Below, one piece after another: positions 1 through 8,366 of a stretch of 37,762 nucleotides of DNA. Position numbers and translations under genes: made by a program. This stretch comes from Lachnospiraceae bacterium (GTDB lineage Bacteria; Bacillota; Clostridia; Lachnospirales; Lachnospiraceae): the NCBI GenBank assembly GCA_021201665.1, contig JAJQEO010000069.1:1-37762 (forward strand). Reading direction: 5' to 3'. Below the pieces are notes generated by a model, which was not told where the DNA came from, searched no databases, and was given only the letters and a program-made list of their open reading frames with translations. The first letter of the stretch is position 1, and each line of letters opens with the position of its first letter.

Positions 1-45
1 AAAACAGGTCAGGGACGCATAAAATTAGTCCGAAAAAACCGGAAG

Positions 46-735
46 TTATCGTTTAAACCGATAGCCGACGCCCCAGATGGTTTCGATGTACTCGGGCTTA
101 GAGGACTGCTTCTCAATCTTCTCGCGGATTTTCTTGATATGGACGGTCACGGTCGCGATATCCCCGATAGATTCCATGTCCCAGATCTCGCGGAAGAGTT
201 CTTCCTTGGTGAAGACATGGTTGGGGTTCTGGGCAAGGAAGGTGAGCAGGTCAAATTCCTTGGTCGTGAAGCTCTTTTCCTCGCCGTTGATCCACACGCG
301 GCGGGCAGTTTTGTCGATTTTGATCCCGCGGATTTCCACGATATCGTTTCCCTGGACGCTGCTGTTGACCAGGCGCTCGTAGCGCGCCAGATGTGCCTTG
401 ACACGGGCGACCAGCTCGCTCGGGCTGAATGGCTTGGTCATGTAGTCGTCTGCGCCGAGTCCCAGGCCGCGGATTTTGTCAATGTCGTCCTTTTTGGCAG
501 ATACCATGATAATAGGAAGATTCTTTTTCTCACGAACCTGGCGGCAAATCTCAAAACCGTCGATCTCCGGCAGCATCAGGTCCAGGATCATCAGGTCAAA
601 ATCCTCCTCCAGAGAGCGTTTCAGCCCTCTCTCTCCGGAGCTTTCCATCTCCACCTCAAATCCGGACAACTCCAGATAGTCCCTTTCCAGATCAGCAATC
701 GCGTCTTCATCTTCTACAATCAGAATTCTGCTCAT
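46..735 (-). CDS. OmpR-family two-component response regulator
   Basis: A DNA-binding response regulator that would be phosphorylated by the kinase encoded just upstream. The 229-residue protein starts with MSRILIVEDE. The receiver domain spans about residues 1-118, with the acidic pair E8/D9/E10, phospho-acceptor D52 in LDLMLP, S79 and K101 in TKPF. The C-terminal winged helix (about 130-229) ends in the typical WGVGYRF. A longer frame begins at 759, but the ATG at 735 is preceded by GGGGG AAAACGT and matches the usual start of the family. The gene follows the kinase by 165 nt, and a perfect inverted repeat (855-881) lies in that gap. Family and fold are certain from motifs; the target genes are unknown. 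Confidence 0.95.
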   Translation of the reverse strand: MSRILIVEDEDAIADLERDYLELSGFEVEMESSGERGLKRSLEEDFDLMILDLMLPEIDGFEICRQVREKKNLPIIMVSAKKDDIDKIRGLGLGADDYMTKPFSPSELVARVKAHLARYERLVNSSVQGNDIVEIRGIKIDKTARRVWINGEEKSFTTKEFDLLTFLAQNPNHVFTKEELFREIWDMESIGDIATVTVHIKKIREKIEKQSSKPEYIETIWGVGYRFKR

Positions 736-854
736 ACGTTTTCCCCCTGTATCTATCATTTCTGGTTCCTGTCTATATTTATTTCCACATTTTTCTCATT
801 TTCTCCAGAATATTTCTAAATGACCATCCTGATGTGCCGTTTCAACCATACTTT

Positions 855-881
855 GTAACTGTTCAGTACCTCCACAGTTAC
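855..881. promoter_or_regulatory. Inverted repeat between kinase and regulator genes
   Basis: GTAACTGT (855-862) and ACAGTTAC (874-881) form a perfect 8-bp inverted repeat with an 11-nt spacer. It sits between the sensor kinase stop and the response regulator start. It could be an operator for the regulator or an RNA hairpin that tunes regulator expression; there is no T-tract, so it is unlikely to be a terminator. Confidence 0.45.
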
Positions 882-900
882 GAGGCTTATCCAGAAATCC

Positions 901-2397
901 TCACTGCTGCGCGGAGCTGCCCACCGCGTACTTCCGGATGAGGAAATGCATCGTCGTTCCTTCCCCAACCTTACTCGTCGCCCAGATCCGTCCGCCGTGG
1001 TCTTCGATGATTTTCCGCACGATCGAAAGACCGATGCCGCTGCCTCCCTGGGAAGAATTGCGCGACAGATCCGTGCGGTAAAAGCGGTCGAAGATATTTA
1101 CCAGATCCTTATTTTCAATGCCCTTGCCGTTGTCCTCGATCTCCGCCTGCACAAAATCACCGGCGTCAAAGACGCGCAGCTGCACCTCTTTTTGCCGCTT
1201 GTCCATATATTTGATCGAATTGCCGATAATGTTGTTAATCACCCGCTTCAGCTGCTCTGCGTCCGCGATGACGAGTGTGCCCGGTTCTACATTATTGATG
1301 TAGGAGAAACGGATCTCCCGCTCATGCATTTCCAGGCCAACCTCCTCCGCGCAGTCGTCAAAATACTCCACCGCGTCGATCTTATTGAAATTGTACGGAA
1401 TGCGGTTCGTGTCAATCTTGGAATAGAAGGTCAGCTCATTGATCAGACGGTCCATATCATTTGCTTTGATATAAATCGTGCGGATATAGCGGTCCATCTT
1501 CTCCGGCGTATCCGCGACGCCGTCCATAATGCCCTCCACATAACCCTTCACAGCTGTGATCGGCGTCTTCAGGTCATGCGAAATATTGCTGATCAGCTCC
1601 TTGCTCTGACGGTCGAAGCTTTCCTTTTCCTCCTCCTGCATCTTCAGCTGCCGGCGCATGTCGTCAAAATCCCGGCACAGCATGCTGATCTCGTCGTTCC
1701 CTTTTACTTCAATCTCAAAGTCAAAATCCTTCTCCTTGATCCGGTGAGTCGCCTCACTGAGCTTCTTCAATGGGACATTGACTCCAGTATAAATCCAGAT
1801 GATCATGATAAGGGCGGTAAAAACCAGAATGACAGCCACAGCAATCAGCAGATCCTGAATCAGCTGCCGCGTCTGTTTTATGATCCTCGCGGCGGATGAG
1901 ATGATAAAAACACTGCCCTCAGAACCATCCTCAAACTCGACATCCAGCTGACGCACAAACGCGCGCGTATCCTCTCCGATATAAGTGCTGACATCTGAAA
2001 CATCACCGGCCTCCCGAAAGGAGGGGAGATTTTCTAACAGCATGGATGTATCGTCATCCTCCGTCGCGCCATTGTAATACAGCTCCTCACCCACGCGCAC
2101 AATCAGATAAGAATACCGTTCGACCAGTTCCTCATTCACCTCATCAAGGTAAGACTCATCCAGGAAAGCTTCCACGTCCTCTTCCGCCTGCTCCAGCAAC
2201 CGGTCAAAAACCTCCTGCGTCGAGCTGCTGATAATCTGCATCGAGTCTGCTATATTATCAATTGTAATGGACACGCCATAATTATTTTCCACCGCGCCCC
2301 GGTATCTTGTAAAGCTCAGTATAATAATGCCGAACATCAGGCACGGCACCAGCATAATAATCAGAAAGGCTATGACCAGCCTCGTCCTTAACTTCAT
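901..2397 (-). CDS. Membrane sensor histidine kinase
   Basis: Partner of the response regulator at 46-735. The 498-residue protein has a first membrane segment at about 7-30, an extracytoplasmic sensor region of about 150 residues, and a second membrane segment at about 182-204. A HAMP-like region (about 205-255) and the HisKA dimerisation helix follow, with H274 in ISHDLKTPI. The HATPase domain has the N-box (NNIIGNSIKY), G1 (DNGKGI), F-box (FDRFYRTD) and G2 (GSGIGLSIV). All catalytic motifs are intact. The start is supported by AAAGGGTGATGAA just before the ATG. An extended -10 promoter lies upstream (2436-2444), so it can be transcribed independently of metK. The sensed signal cannot be told from the sequence. 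Confidence 0.95.
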   Translation of the reverse strand: MKLRTRLVIAFLIIMLVPCLMFGIIILSFTRYRGAVENNYGVSITIDNIADSMQIISSSTQEVFDRLLEQAEEDVEAFLDESYLDEVNEELVERYSYLIVRVGEELYYNGATEDDDTSMLLENLPSFREAGDVSDVSTYIGEDTRAFVRQLDVEFEDGSEGSVFIISSAARIIKQTRQLIQDLLIAVAVILVFTALIMIIWIYTGVNVPLKKLSEATHRIKEKDFDFEIEVKGNDEISMLCRDFDDMRRQLKMQEEEKESFDRQSKELISNISHDLKTPITAVKGYVEGIMDGVADTPEKMDRYIRTIYIKANDMDRLINELTFYSKIDTNRIPYNFNKIDAVEYFDDCAEEVGLEMHEREIRFSYINNVEPGTLVIADAEQLKRVINNIIGNSIKYMDKRQKEVQLRVFDAGDFVQAEIEDNGKGIENKDLVNIFDRFYRTDLSRNSSQGGSGIGLSIVRKIIEDHGGRIWATSKVGEGTTMHFLIRKYAVGSSAQQ

Positions 2398-2435
2398 TTC
2401 ATCACCCTTTATTCCCTCTCCTCTTTCCGCTGCCT

Positions 2436-2444
2436 AGTATAGCA
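2436..2444 (-). promoter_or_regulatory. Extended -10 promoter for the kinase/regulator pair
   Basis: On the minus strand the sequence reads TGCTATACT: a TATACT -10 hexamer (2441-2436) preceded by the TG of an extended -10. It lies about 40 nt upstream of the kinase start codon. No good -35 is seen at 17 nt, which is common with extended -10 promoters. Confidence 0.45.
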
Positions 2445-2573
2445 TACAGAAGGTCTAATTTCTTCTAAAGAAAGATGGATATTTCTAAATTTTTTATAAA
2501 ATGACAAAAGGTCGCGAAAGGAACGCCCGCGCTCTCATTCGTAACCTTTTACCCGATAGGCTTTAAAATACTT

Positions 2574-3881
2574 TTACAGGTATTTCTCCAGTGCTTCCAC
2601 GCGGTCGGTCTTCTCCCACGGAAGATCCAGGTCATCTCTGCCGAAATGTCCGTAAGCGGCCGTCTGCTTATAGATCGGGCGGCGCAGATCCAGCATCTTG
2701 ATGATGCCGGCCGGACGCAGGTCAAAGTTTTCACGGACGATCTCTGTCAGCTTCTCATCCGTAAGCCGACCGGTGCCAAAGGTATCCACCATGATGGAGG
2801 TCGGCCTTGCCACGCCGATCGCGTAGGAAAGCTGAATTTCACATTTTTCAGCCAGACCGGCGGCCACAATATTTTTTGCAACGTAACGGGCGGCGTATGC
2901 AGCCGATCGATCTACCTTGGTGCAGTCCTTTCCGGAAAACGCGCCGCCGCCGTGGCGGGCGTATCCGCCGTAGGTGTCAACGATGATCTTACGCCCGGTC
3001 AGGCCGGAATCCCCGTTCGGTCCGCCGACCACAAAACGCCCCGTCGGATTGACAAAAAATTTCGTATTTTCATCCACCATGTCCTGCGGAAGAATCTCGT
3101 CGAATACATATTTTTTAATGTCCGCATGAATCTGTTCCTGGGAAACCTCCGGATCATGCTGCGTCGAGAGCACGACCGCGTCCAGACGGAAGGGCTTGCC
3201 ATTCTCGTCATATTCCACCGTCACCTGGCTCTTTCCGTCCGGGCGCAGATATTTTAGCGTGCCGTCCTTGCGCACCTTCGTCAGCTGCCGCGCCAGCTTG
3301 TGCGCCAGAGAGATCGGATACGGCATATATTCCTCGGTCTCATTCGTCGCGTAGCCGAACATCATGCCCTGGTCTCCCGCGCCGATTGCCTCCAGCTCAT
3401 CGTCTGTCATGCTCTGCTCCGCGCCGATTGCCTTGCATCCATCGTTTGCCATGCTCTGCTCCGCGCCAGCCGCTTTGCGTTCATTTTCTGCCGCTCCCGG
3501 CTCCGCATAAGTTTTACTCGCACAATCCTCTGCTTTTTCACGCGCCTCCAGTGCCTTATTGACACCCATCGCAATATCCGGCGACTGTTCGTCGATCGCC
3601 GTGATCACGGCGCAGGTGTCTGCGTCAAACCCATATTTTCCCCTGGTATAGCCGATCTCGCGCACCGTGTCGCGCACGATTTTCTGGATATCTACATACG
3701 CCTTTGTAGATATCTCACCCATGACCAACACCAGACCGGTCGTCGTGGCCGTCTCGCACGCCACACGGCTCATCGGATCCTGCTCCAGCAGCGCGTCCAG
3801 TATCGCGTCCGAAATCTGATCGCAGATCTTATCCGGATGCCCTTCTGTCACGGACTCGGAAGTAAATAAATATCTGTCCAT
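2574..3881 (-). CDS. metK: S-adenosylmethionine synthetase
   Basis: Makes S-adenosylmethionine from methionine and ATP in the cytoplasm. The 435-residue protein begins [22 protein letters not shown], with the catalytic His in EGHPDK, and contains [15 protein letters not shown] (about 167-181). Further on are [26 protein letters not shown] and [19 protein letters not shown] (family signatures, shown here only by their ends). It is about 40 residues longer than the usual length of about 395. The excess lies at about 117-160, immediately before GAGDQG, and is made of 14-residue tandem repeats (see repeat at 3375-3500). Every recognised catalytic motif is present, so the enzyme is probably active. 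Expression is controlled by the SAM-I riboswitch upstream, which closes the feedback loop. Confidence 0.97.
   Translation of the reverse strand: MDRYLFTSESVTEGHPDKICDQISDAILDALLEQDPMSRVACETATTTGLVLVMGEISTKAYVDIQKIVRDTVREIGYTRGKYGFDADTCAVITAIDEQSPDIAMGVNKALEAREKAEDCASKTYAEPGAAENERKAAGAEQSMANDGCKAIGAEQSMTDDELEAIGAGDQGMMFGYATNETEEYMPYPISLAHKLARQLTKVRKDGTLKYLRPDGKSQVTVEYDENGKPFRLDAVVLSTQHDPEVSQEQIHADIKKYVFDEILPQDMVDENTKFFVNPTGRFVVGGPNGDSGLTGRKIIVDTYGGYARHGGGAFSGKDCTKVDRSAAYAARYVAKNIVAAGLAEKCEIQLSYAIGVARPTSIMVDTFGTGRLTDEKLTEIVRENFDLRPAGIIKMLDLRRPIYKQTAAYGHFGRDDLDLPWEKTDRVEALEKYL
3375..3500 (-). repeat. In-frame 42-bp tandem repeat inside metK
   Basis: Three units of about 42 bp (14 codons) encode [28 protein letters not shown] and [15 protein letters not shown]. 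The third is the native sequence that leads into the conserved GAGDQGM motif, so the two others look like diverged upstream duplications of it. A further stretch of about 12 residues before them ([12 protein letters not shown]) is also not expected in MetK. Confidence 0.8.
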
Positions 3882-3957
3882 TATAATCCCATCCTTTCTG
3901 TTTCCGTTTTTCTCCGCCGCCGCAGGCGCGGACGGTCATTCAGGTTATGACGAAGTC

Positions 3958-3981
3958 AAAAAAATCCGCCAAAAAGGCGGA
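3958..3981 (-). terminator. Intrinsic terminator of the SAM riboswitch
   Basis: On the minus strand, TCCGCC-TTTTT-GGCGGA is followed by seven T residues (3964-3958). It lies directly after the riboswitch aptamer and before metK, as expected for the expression platform of a SAM-I OFF switch. Confidence 0.9.
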
Positions 3982-4002
3982 CTTAATATTTCATCAAATC
4001 CC

Positions 4003-4179
4003 CTTATTGTTCGAGATCACTCGCTCAGGTTGGCACCTTCCGGCCATCTGTCATCTGAAAAAACAAGCCATGCTGACAATATTGGCAATATTAGCACATC
4101 TGCCGCTTCATCCGATGAACGAAACCGGGGTTGCCGTGGCTTCACAGATCCTATGTATCTCCACCACTCTGAATAAGAG
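4003..4179 (-). ncRNA. SAM-I (S-box) riboswitch
   Basis: Read on the minus strand, the aptamer opens with CTCTTATTCAGAGTGGTGGAG and continues with GATCTGTGAAGCCACGGCAACC. It closes with GGAAGGTGCCAACCTGAGCGA and a final AATAAG. The first (CTTATT) and last (AATAAG) segments pair to form P1. This matches the S-box core, with the AGAG kink-turn side, the GAAGCC..GGCAACC segment and GGTGCCAA. A terminator follows at once. High SAM should therefore stop transcription before metK. Confidence 0.95.
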
Positions 4180-4297
4180 AAAAGCTATTATGTTGTCTGC
4201 ATCCACACGTTTCAGCCACCAAACATCATCGGCCATCAAAAAAGGCGTCATCAGAAACAAAGCGTGGCAGAAACATGACGAACGATTTTACGCGTAT

Positions 4298-4326
4298 ACG
4301 TTACAGCGTTTCCAGTGGATTGTCAA
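4298..4326 (-). promoter_or_regulatory. Possible metK promoter
   Basis: TTGACA on the minus strand (4326-4321) lies about 140 nt upstream of the riboswitch 5' end. The hexamer 17 nt downstream is only a weak -10 (TAACGT). The -35 is perfect but the -10 is not convincing, so this is a tentative assignment. Confidence 0.3.
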
Positions 4327-4460
4327 GCCATTTTTCGAAAACGCTACTGGGCAATTCTGCCGATTTGTCTGAATTACAGCTTCCCGTAATTCGTTATCTT
4401 CCGATTTGTGAACCACCCATTATCTAAAGCCAACGGGATTCCTGCTTCATCGCTCTTCGC

Positions 4461-4500
4461 TTCGCCAGAGTCGGCGAATATCCCGCACAAAGAGCGGGAT
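4461..4500. repeat. Two adjacent short hairpins
   Basis: TTCGCC-agagtc-GGCGAA (4461-4478) is followed at once by ATCCCGC-acaaaga-GCGGGAT (4480-4500). Both are perfect inverted repeats. They lie in the 493-nt gene-free space between the riboswitch and the ABC gene. The tandem-hairpin layout resembles the second repeat family of this window but the sequence differs. There is no T-tract on either side. Confidence 0.5.
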
Positions 4501-4557
4501 GCCCAGCGCACAATATCTAAACTTTTTATGAAAAAAATAAAGAATTCATAGGTGTGG

Positions 4558-4598
4558 TTGACAAAAAAACGTTCATTTGTAATAATGCAAATTACAAA
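4558..4598 (+). promoter_or_regulatory. Promoter with overlapping operator-like repeat
   Basis: TTGACA (4558-4563), a 17-nt spacer and AATAAT (4581-4586) form a near-consensus sigma-A promoter about 85 nt upstream of the ABC transporter start. A perfect inverted repeat, TTTGTAAT (4576-4583) and ATTACAAA (4591-4598), straddles the -10. That is where a repressor would block polymerase. The cognate repressor is not evident in the window. Confidence 0.75.
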
Positions 4599-4672
4599 AT
4601 CAAAGGAAGCTATCATTCATGAATGGCTATAAACAAAGAAGCTTTTAAAATGAAAAAGAAAGAAGGCAAGAC

Positions 4673-7600
4673 ATGCTTGAGCTGAAATCAATCAAAAAGG
4701 ATTACCTCTCCGGCGAGAACACGGTCCATGCGCTCAAAGGCATCGACCTGAAGTTCCGCAGCAGTGAGTTTGTCGCGATTCTCGGGCCGTCCGGCTGCGG
4801 CAAGACCACGATGCTGAATATCATCGGCGGCCTGGACCAGTACACGGAGGGCGACCTGATCATCAACGGCATTTCCACCAAAAAATACAAGGACCGCGAC
4901 TGGGATACCTACCGCAACCATTCTATCGGATTTGTATTCCAGACCTACAACCTGATCCCCCATCAGACCGTGCTGCGCAATGTCGAGCTGGCGCTGACGC
5001 TTGCCGGCGTCTCGAAAACTGAGCGGCGGGAGCGCGCGAAGGCGGCGCTGGAGGAGGTCGGCCTCGGCAATCAGCTGCACAAACGGCCCAATGAAATGTC
5101 CGGCGGGCAGATGCAGCGCGTGGCGATCGCGCGTGCCCTGATAAACAATCCCGACATCATTCTGGCCGATGAGCCGACGGGCGCTCTGGATACCGAGACC
5201 AGCGTACAGGTCATGGAGATTCTGAAAAAGATTTCCAAAGACCGCCTGATCATCATGGTGACGCACAACCCGGAGCTGGCGGAGCGCTATTCCTCGCGGA
5301 CCATCCGCATGCTGGACGGCGAAATCACGTCCGATTCCATGCCGCTGACCGCGGAGGAGATCGAATACGAGCAGCGGAAGGACCATCAGGAAAACGTCCG
5401 CAATAAAAAAGTCAAAAAGCCGTCGATGTCGCTTTTTACCTCCTTCGGACTTTCCTTAAGAAACCTCGGGACAAAGCGGGGGCGCACGATCCTGACCGCC
5501 TTTGCCGGGAGCATCGGCATCATCGGCATCGCGCTGATCCTTTCCATCTCGCAGGGACTGACATCCTATATTGACGAGGTCGAGGAGGATACCCTTGCCT
5601 CCTACCCGCTGACCCTGGAAGCAGAAAGCATCGATATGAGCTCCCTGCTGGAAACCTTTATGAACGTCTCCAGCAATTCAGTTGAACACGATACCGATGC
5701 AGTTTACCAGAGAGCCGCCCTGCAGCAGATGCTGAACGCGGTCAACAACCTGGAAGAAAGCGAAAACGACCTGGCGTCCTTTAAGGCTTATCTGGAGGAC
5801 CTGATGGATGACGAGGAATCTGAGCTGTACGATGCCTTAAGCGGTGTCCAGTACACCTACGACATGAACCTGGCTGTTTATACAAAAAATGTGGACGGCG
5901 AGATTGAAAAATCCGATGTGACAGACCTGTTGACAGACATCATGGCCAGCTATATGGATCTGGATTCCGAGACCATGTCCTCCCTGATGGGCGATACGGA
6001 AAGCAGCTCCTCTCTGTACTCCTATTCCGCAATGAGCACCATGTCCGACTCCATCTGGCAGGAAATGCTCTCAGGCAAGGACGGCTCCTATGTAAACGAC
6101 GTCCTGGAACGGCAGTACGATCTGGTTTACGGCTCCTGGCCGAATGATTATGACGAGGTCGTGCTGGTGCTTGATGAAAACAACGAAATTGATGACCTGA
6201 CCCTCTACGCCCTCGGCCTGATTTCTGAGGATACGATCATGGAAATCGCCGACGCGGCAAATACGGACACCGAGGCAACGATCGACGACACCTCCTGGAC
6301 CTACGAGGAAATCTGTGACCAGGAATACCGCGTGATTTTAAGCTGCGACGCCTACACCTACAATGATTCAACCGGGACCTACACCGACCTGCGCGAAAGC
6401 GAGAGCGGCCTGCAGTATCTCTATGACAACGCGCTGGTCCTGAAGGTCGTCGGCGTCGTCCGGACGAATCCAGACGCGACCTCCGCCATGCTTGACAACG
6501 GCATCGCCTACACAAGCGCGCTGACCGAATATGTGATTAAAAAATCCAGAGATTCCGATGTGGCCAAGGCGCAGGTGGAAAATGAGACCATCGACGTACT
6601 GACCGGCCTTCCCTTCTCCGACAGCAGCGAAAGCCTGACGGACGAGGAAAAGCAGGAGAAATTCCTTGCCTACATCGATGAGCTTTCCGATGAGGACAAG
6701 GCACAGGCCTACATTGACATCATGTGCATCCCGTCCGACGAGGAGCTGGAAGCGACTGTTGCGGAGACGATGGCAGAATATACGATCGAAGATATGCGTA
6801 CAACGATCACGCAGATGCTTGTCTCCCAGATGAGTCTCGACGAAGAGACCGCCGCGGAATATCTGGACAGCATGAGCGATGAAGACATTGAGACCATGTT
6901 TACCCAGCTGGTGACGGCTCAGATCACGGAGCAGTACGCCAGCCAGGTGATGGAGCAGCTCCAGGCCCTGAGCACAGAAGAGCTCGCCGCCGCCCTTGAC
7001 GCGGAGGTGGAATCCTACACAGCAGAGCAGTGCGCAGACTACTATGAGAGCATCATGGAGTTTTCCGACAGCACCTATGAGGACAACCTGATCAAATTAG
7101 GATACGTCGACCTCGACGACCCCTCCTCGATCAACCTCTACCCATCCTCCTTCGCGAACAAGGACATCGTAGAGGACGCGATCGCCGATTACAATGAGGG
7201 CGTCGACGACCTGCAGAAGATCCAGTACACGGACTATGTCGGCATCATGATGTCGTCCATCACGACCATCATCAACGCCATCACCTACGTCCTGATCGGC
7301 TTCGTGGCGATCTCCCTGGTCGTCTCATCCATCATGATCGCCGTAATCACGCTCATCTCCGTACAGGAACGCACCAAGGAGATCGGTATCCTGCGCGCGA
7401 TCGGCGCCTCCAAGGGCGACGTCTCCAGCATGTTCAACGCAGAGACCGTGATCATCGGATTCCTTTCCGGTATCCTCGGCGTCCTCGTGACAGTGCTGCT
7501 GTGCTTCCCGATCAACAGCCTGATACACAGCGCGACCGGCATTTCCGGCCTGAACGCCTACCTGCCGACCGAGGCCGGCGTCATCCTGGTCATCATCAGC

Positions 7601-7684
7601 ATCGTCCTGAACCTCATCGCCGGCATCATCCCGTCCCGGAGCGCCGCGAAGAAAGACCCGGTAGTCGCACTGCGGACAGAGTAA
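4673..7684 (+). CDS. MacB-like ABC transporter, ATPase-permease fusion
   Basis: A single-chain (1003 aa) ABC protein of the MacB/FtsX-like mechanotransmission type. Residues 1-235 are the ATPase: Walker A GPSGCGKTT (38-46), Q-loop at 90, signature MSGGQMQRVAIARAL (from 142) and Walker B DIILADEPTG (161-170), with THN as H-loop. A membrane segment follows at about 270-292. Then comes a very large extracytoplasmic domain (about 300-865), rich in D, E, S, T and Y and without repeats. Three C-terminal membrane segments carry the FtsX-type motif ISVQERTKEIGILRAIGASKGDV. Such proteins usually export peptides or resist envelope-active compounds; the substrate here is unknown. The start is supported by GAAGG 7 nt upstream. 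It is transcribed alone from its own promoter and followed by a long hairpin. Confidence 0.92.
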   Translation: MLELKSIKKDYLSGENTVHALKGIDLKFRSSEFVAILGPSGCGKTTMLNIIGGLDQYTEGDLIINGISTKKYKDRDWDTYRNHSIGFVFQTYNLIPHQTVLRNVELALTLAGVSKTERRERAKAALEEVGLGNQLHKRPNEMSGGQMQRVAIARALINNPDIILADEPTGALDTETSVQVMEILKKISKDRLIIMVTHNPELAERYSSRTIRMLDGEITSDSMPLTAEEIEYEQRKDHQENVRNKKVKKPSMSLFTSFGLSLRNLGTKRGRTILTAFAGSIGIIGIALILSISQGLTSYIDEVEEDTLASYPLTLEAESIDMSSLLETFMNVSSNSVEHDTDAVYQRAALQQMLNAVNNLEESENDLASFKAYLEDLMDDEESELYDALSGVQYTYDMNLAVYTKNVDGEIEKSDVTDLLTDIMASYMDLDSETMSSLMGDTESSSSLYSYSAMSTMSDSIWQEMLSGKDGSYVNDVLERQYDLVYGSWPNDYDEVVLVLDENNEIDDLTLYALGLISEDTIMEIADAANTDTEATIDDTSWTYEEICDQEYRVILSCDAYTYNDSTGTYTDLRESESGLQYLYDNALVLKVVGVVRTNPDATSAMLDNGIAYTSALTEYVIKKSRDSDVAKAQVENETIDVLTGLPFSDSSESLTDEEKQEKFLAYIDELSDEDKAQAYIDIMCIPSDEELEATVAETMAEYTIEDMRTTITQMLVSQMSLDEETAAEYLDSMSDEDIETMFTQLVTAQITEQYASQVMEQLQALSTEELAAALDAEVESYTAEQCADYYESIMEFSDSTYEDNLIKLGYVDLDDPSSINLYPSSFANKDIVEDAIADYNEGVDDLQKIQYTDYVGIMMSSITTIINAITYVLIGFVAISLVVSSIMIAVITLISVQERTKEIGILRAIGASKGDVSSMFNAETVIIGFLSGILGVLVTVLLCFPINSLIHSATGISGLNAYLPTEAGVILVIISIVLNLIAGIIPSRSAAKKDPVVALRTE

Positions 7685-7692
7685 GAAGTTAT

Positions 7693-7733
7693 AGCTCCAG
7701 ACAGTAGTTCATACGATGACACTGTCTGGAGCT
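7693..7733 (+). terminator. Long hairpin after the ABC transporter gene
   Basis: A perfect 13-bp inverted repeat, AGCTCCAGACAGT (7693-7705) and ACTGTCTGGAGCT (7721-7733), with a 15-nt loop begins 8 nt after the stop codon. There is no T-tract, so it may be a 3'-end stabiliser or a factor-dependent terminator rather than an intrinsic one. Confidence 0.5.
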
Positions 7734-7889
7734 GCAAAGCGATCACGCCTTCAATTTGCTGGAATGATAAGGTATGCAAGAATAGTCAAACAGACTTTTC
7801 CGCCGTCTTCTTTTATTTTTGTGTTGTAATTAGCTTGTATCGTCAGATTATTATGACAAACAGTATTCCTTATTCCTTAAGCATTCCTG

Positions 7890-8084
7890 CTATACCAACA
7901 GCAGATTCTTTATCGAAAGTCCAATAGCGGCGACAATCAGAGAAAAACGGATAAGTCCAACCGTGATCCCCGGAATTCCTCTGATATCGCAAATAGTAAA
8001 AAAGACAAATAAAATCATTCCCATAGCGAACATAGCCAGGTAAACATATTTTAACGCGGCAGGTATCCTCACCAAATAGTTCAC
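7890..8084 (-). pseudogene. Decayed small membrane protein
   Basis: A 64-codon frame with a GTG start encodes two hydrophobic segments (about YVYLAMFAMGMILFVFF and FSLIVAAIGLSI). The frame stays open upstream through GSGSGQSDV and meets a TGA nine codons before the GTG, so there is no proper start and no convincing ribosome site. The same GSGSGQSDV plus Y-V-V/L pattern occurs at 33948-34094. Both therefore look like fragments of one gene family. The rest of the 7734-8366 interval holds a partial copy of repeat family 2 (8211-8239) and no other supportable gene. Confidence 0.4.
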
Positions 8085-8210
8085 ATCGCTCTGCCCGGAC
8101 CCGCTTCCTCAACAGTCAGACTCTTATAGCTGTCCATACGCGCACTCCAGAAAATATTCCTGCGCATTCAGCGCCTCTCCCCCTTCCGGCACCGTTCTTC
8201 TCACATACGT

Positions 8211-8239
8211 GCCGTCAGGCAATTTTGCATGGCGAGGCT
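8211..8239 (+). repeat. Partial copy of two-hairpin repeat family 2
   Basis: This 29-bp stretch matches the right half of the copy at 17826-17899 with five or so substitutions (shared blocks AGGCAATT and GCATG, ending GGCT). The left hairpin is missing. It explains why a short frame here resembles the C-terminus of the formyltransferase, which also lies in this repeat. Confidence 0.6.
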
Positions 8240-8366
8240 CTCCTTTCAACGATCAGCTCCGTAACACTATACCATATAATGATTTGCCCGACAAAAGTTT
8301 CATCAGCCGATCAGCGGTACTACATATGAAAAGGAAGAAACTCATTTGGTCGTCACTCTCTAAGAG

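Noticed and set aside
3947..4372. A 141-codon plus-strand frame
   Set aside because: It is antisense to the SAM-I riboswitch and its terminator; the translated product has no family features.
4374..4616. An 80-codon minus-strand frame
   Set aside because: It runs through two hairpins and the ABC promoter, has no ribosome site and no recognisable protein character.
8140..8250. A short minus-strand frame (LPDGTYVRRTVPEGG) similar to the formyltransferase tail
   Set aside because: The resemblance comes from the partial copy of repeat family 2 at 8211-8239, and there is no start codon.
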